From Nitrosospira sp. (GTDB lineage Bacteria; Pseudomonadota; Gammaproteobacteria; Burkholderiales; Nitrosomonadaceae): 46,309 nucleotides of DNA. The position numbers and the translations under genes are program-made. The notes under the pieces were generated by a model that saw only the letters and a program-made list of their open reading frames with translations, did not search any database and had not been told where the DNA came from. Positions 44,521-46,309 of this stretch are shown in pieces. The stretch's first letter is position 1. Every line of letters starts with the position of its first letter. The stretch spans positions 1 through 46,309 of the forward strand of contig JACCWK010000162.1 of the NCBI GenBank assembly GCA_013697655.1, given 5' to 3'.

Positions 44521-44889
44521 TTACCAGTGTCTCTTGGCACGGTTCCACTGGTACAGGGCCCGAGCAAATGTGTTGTACGCCAGCCGCATAATCTGCTTGA
44601 GGACGGGTAGCCGCAAAAGTTTCGCGAACCAACGCTGACCGCGCGTTTGTGACCACAGTCTCGTGAATGCGTCCGCGCCTATATTGAGATGCCCGTCCGC
44701 GTCTTTGACATACAAACGCTCCCGTACTTGCTCCAACGAAGCACCCACCTCCGATACGGCCTCTGGATGTGTGTGCACATCGACCCACTCAATGTCCTTA
44801 ACGCCACATGCCTCCATGCGCTGGCGCTGATCCTGGATTCCCGCGTTGCAAACTGGGCAGGCGCTGTTGTAGTAGACCTTGCTGGGCAT
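44521..44889 (-). CDS. DCC-family (DUF393) thiol-disulfide oxidoreductase-like protein
   Basis: A 122-residue small protein whose N-terminus has the DCC signature: VYYNSACPVCNAGI, with a CxxC at about 10-13 after a beta strand. EWVDVHTHPEAVSEVG and GADAFTRLWSQTRG follow as in this family, and the C-terminal half is helical (WFAKLLRLPVLKQIMRLAY). The family is predicted to have a thioredoxin-like redox role, but its substrates are not established. It is convergent with recQ across a 167-base gap and precedes nothing in an obvious operon. Confidence 0.87.
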   Translation of the reverse strand: MPSKVYYNSACPVCNAGIQDQRQRMEACGVKDIEWVDVHTHPEAVSEVGASLEQVRERLYVKDADGHLNIGADAFTRLWSQTRGQRWFAKLLRLPVLKQIMRLAYNTFARALYQWNRAKRHW

Positions 44890-44955
44890 GTTCCAACTCT
44901 CGACTCATTAATTCAAATGGAACAGGCGACTATACTGAGTGCAGCCCGTGCTGAC

Positions 44956-45309
44956 TTATTCACAACGATAGACCACGCCCAGCACCGTAGTGTTTGTGGT
45001 GCCTGTACTACCCCATGCGTTGGTATTATTCGAATCTTGCACCCAGACGAAGTTACCTCCCATCTCGGCCGCCTGGTTGCGCAGGTCGTTTCTTGCCCCG
45101 ATGAACAGATTTTTATTGGACGTGTAGTCGCCTGTAATCCAATTACCCTGGGAGCCAACGATGTCGCCAAGCGGCTTGCAGTTACCGGGGGGGTTCACAG
45201 TCACAAGTTCAACGGATTTTCCTGCCGGCGTCGTTGAAATCGCCGAGCAACCAACAAGAAGAACAACTGACAGAAGACCTGAAAAAGCGGCACCCATTTT
45301 CGCGACCAT
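44956..45309 (-). CDS. Small lipoprotein, DUF4156-like
   Basis: A 117-residue lipoprotein. The signal peptide ends in the lipobox LVGC (Cys 21). The mature part has CKPLGDIVGSQGNW, NDLRNQAAEMGGNFVWV and the C-terminal TTVLGVVYRC, which fit the DUF4156 lipoprotein group as remembered. Two Cys (CKPLGD and the penultimate residue) may form a disulfide in the periplasm. The start is ATG 45309, preceded by AGGAGAACA; a longer frame to 45357 is not needed. Function unknown. Confidence 0.8.
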   Translation of the reverse strand: MVAKMGAAFSGLLSVVLLVGCSAISTTPAGKSVELVTVNPPGNCKPLGDIVGSQGNWITGDYTSNKNLFIGARNDLRNQAAEMGGNFVWVQDSNNTNAWGSTGTTNTTVLGVVYRCE

Positions 45310-45460
45310 CGATTGTTCTCCTGTAAATATAGTTTTATCTGATCGTCTGCTGACCAAACCAAAAATCCTGAAGTGACGTCCATTAGGATTGTAAGGTTTC
45401 GAGCACGGAAGTCAACCAGATGTCATGAAATATGAAAGTCGAGCCCCCGCACTTACTCGA

Positions 45461-45793
45461 CTATGCATGTCTTGGCCCGAACATGATGATGGCCATACCC
45501 GCGAGTACAACCAGAGAACCTGCCGCATCCCAGACGGTTGGCCTGATGCCCTCAATAGCACATAGCCAGAGCACCGCTACAAAAACATAGACGCCTCCAT
45601 ACGCGGCGTAGGTTCTGCCCGCGGCTGTCGGATGTAGCGTGAGAAGCCATGCAAATAACGCGAGGCTTGCGGCAGCGGGCACAAGAAGCCATGCGCTCTG
45701 ACCCTGTTTAAGCCAGAGATAAGGCAGATAGCAACCGATGATTTCGGCAACCGCGGTAGCCAGAAAAAGTAGAACAGTTTTTAGTTCAAACAC
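45461..45793 (-). CDS. ynfA: YnfA/UPF0060-family small membrane protein
   Basis: A 110-residue inner-membrane protein with four predicted helices (about 4-24, 34-52, 63-82, 88-106). Diagnostic parts are [20 protein letters not shown] at the front and [19 protein letters not shown] in the middle. The family is related to small multidrug resistance transporters, but its physiological substrate is not established. The start is GTG 45793 with only a weak SD. It stands alone, flanked by a 151-base gap and the broken gene at the window edge. Confidence 0.93.
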   Translation of the reverse strand: MFELKTVLLFLATAVAEIIGCYLPYLWLKQGQSAWLLVPAAASLALFAWLLTLHPTAAGRTYAAYGGVYVFVAVLWLCAIEGIRPTVWDAAGSLVVLAGMAIIMFGPRHA

Positions 45794-45855
45794 CAGCCGT
45801 CCGGATAATTGTGATCAACTATCATCGAGCATAAACGCGTATTTCCCCGAAGACA

Positions 45856-46309
45856 TCAATCGAGAAACTGCTCGTAGTATTTGGTCGTAAACCGTGGCCG
45901 CGCCAACTTTGCAGGAATTCTCACTTCGCCTGGCTGCAACCACTGCGTCTGGATGGGCGAGGCGTTGCAGCCAAGCTCATGCAGAGACAATCTATTGTAT
46001 TCCTGAAGGAATTGTTTCCATAGAGGATCGGTAGGGTTCGAACAGAATGGGTCGAACGAAAATGAAACACCTGGTCCGCCCGAGTAAAGTCCAAAGGGTT
46101 TCGTCTCCTTTTCTGGGCGTTGCACAAAATAAGTTGCCCATCCTTTGGGTGCAAATCCAGTCCTTTCCTCAAAGGCTTTGGTAAATGAGGTTCTTGCAAA
46201 ATGGACAGGCTAAGCGGAATTATTTTCATCTGACGGATAAAAATTGAGTTGGGCGCTGCCATTGCTGGCAAGATGGAGGTTCCAAAGACTACATCAACGC
46301 CCAGGATGG
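45856..46309 (-). pseudogene. Broken FAD-linked oxidase-like gene, C-terminal part (cut by window edge)
   Basis: One minus-strand frame from the window edge to the stop at 45856 gives a coherent protein end: LNFYPSDENN, a TAG stop (46212-46210), PVHFARTSFTKAFEERTGF, KGWATYFVQRPEKETKPFG, LYSGGPGVSFSFDPFC, and RPRFTTKYYEQFLD at the terminus. A TGA at 46296-46294 is in the same frame. The composition resembles the substrate-binding end of a cholesterol-oxidase- or BBE-like flavin oxidase, but this is from memory and tentative. Two stops in a frame that otherwise reads as protein indicate a pseudogene, unless the part downstream of the TAG is re-initiated (GTG 46125). Confidence 0.5.

Noticed and set aside
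44689-45237. 182-codon plus-strand frame opposite the DCC and lipoprotein genes
   Set aside because: It spans two well-supported minus-strand genes and their gap; no domain or SD was seen.

Overview
The window looks like a chromosomal segment of an autotrophic ammonia-oxidising betaproteobacterium, most likely Nitrosospira or a close relative. This is inferred from three things read in the sequence: an Rh50-type ammonia channel, rare in bacteria but known from ammonia oxidisers; a carbon cluster tkt-gap-pgk-pyk-fba whose class II aldolase resembles the Calvin-cycle subtype; and a PEP-CTERM protein with exosortase-associated acyltransferases. No rRNA or tRNA gene and no CRISPR array was seen.

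Layout. 1-125: the 5' end of an insertion sequence with the first 15 codons of its transposase, leaving by the left edge. 258-7451 (+): transketolase, GAPDH, phosphoglycerate kinase, pyruvate kinase and class II aldolase, closed by a strong terminator. 7624-14139 (-): CYTH-CHAD protein, polyphosphate kinase, YggX, ArgA and RsmE. 14357-15700 (+): a thioredoxin-fold protein and an inositol-monophosphatase family protein. 15880-16893 (-): a secreted GDSL esterase.

17471-28357 is the accessory region and the most interesting part. It holds a FeeM-type N-acyl amino acid synthase-like protein, a PEP-CTERM surface protein behind a near-consensus sigma-54 promoter, a VAO/PCMH-type flavin oxidase, a decayed IS200-like transposase, two FtsX/MacB-type permeases, a beta-barrel outer-membrane protein (DUF1302-like), a LolD/MacB-type ATPase, a LolA-like periplasmic protein and an exosortase-associated acyltransferase. 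Read together, this could be an envelope system that makes an acylated small molecule or lipid, modifies it oxidatively and moves it to the outer membrane by a Lol-like route. That assembly is a hypothesis; the family assignments are firmer.

28606-29808 (+): Rh50 ammonia channel. 29924-38965 (-): a housekeeping run transcribed folD-aceE-aceF-nadD-rsfS-rlmH-maf-rng, with several 4-base stop/start overlaps. 39154-39849 (-): an unrecognised two-helix membrane protein. 40146-44353 (+): an AIF/ferredoxin-reductase-like flavoprotein, pyrC and recQ. 44521-45793 (-): a DCC-family protein, a DUF4156-like lipoprotein and a YnfA-type membrane protein. 45856-46309 (-): a broken flavin-oxidase-like gene with two in-frame stops, running off the right edge.
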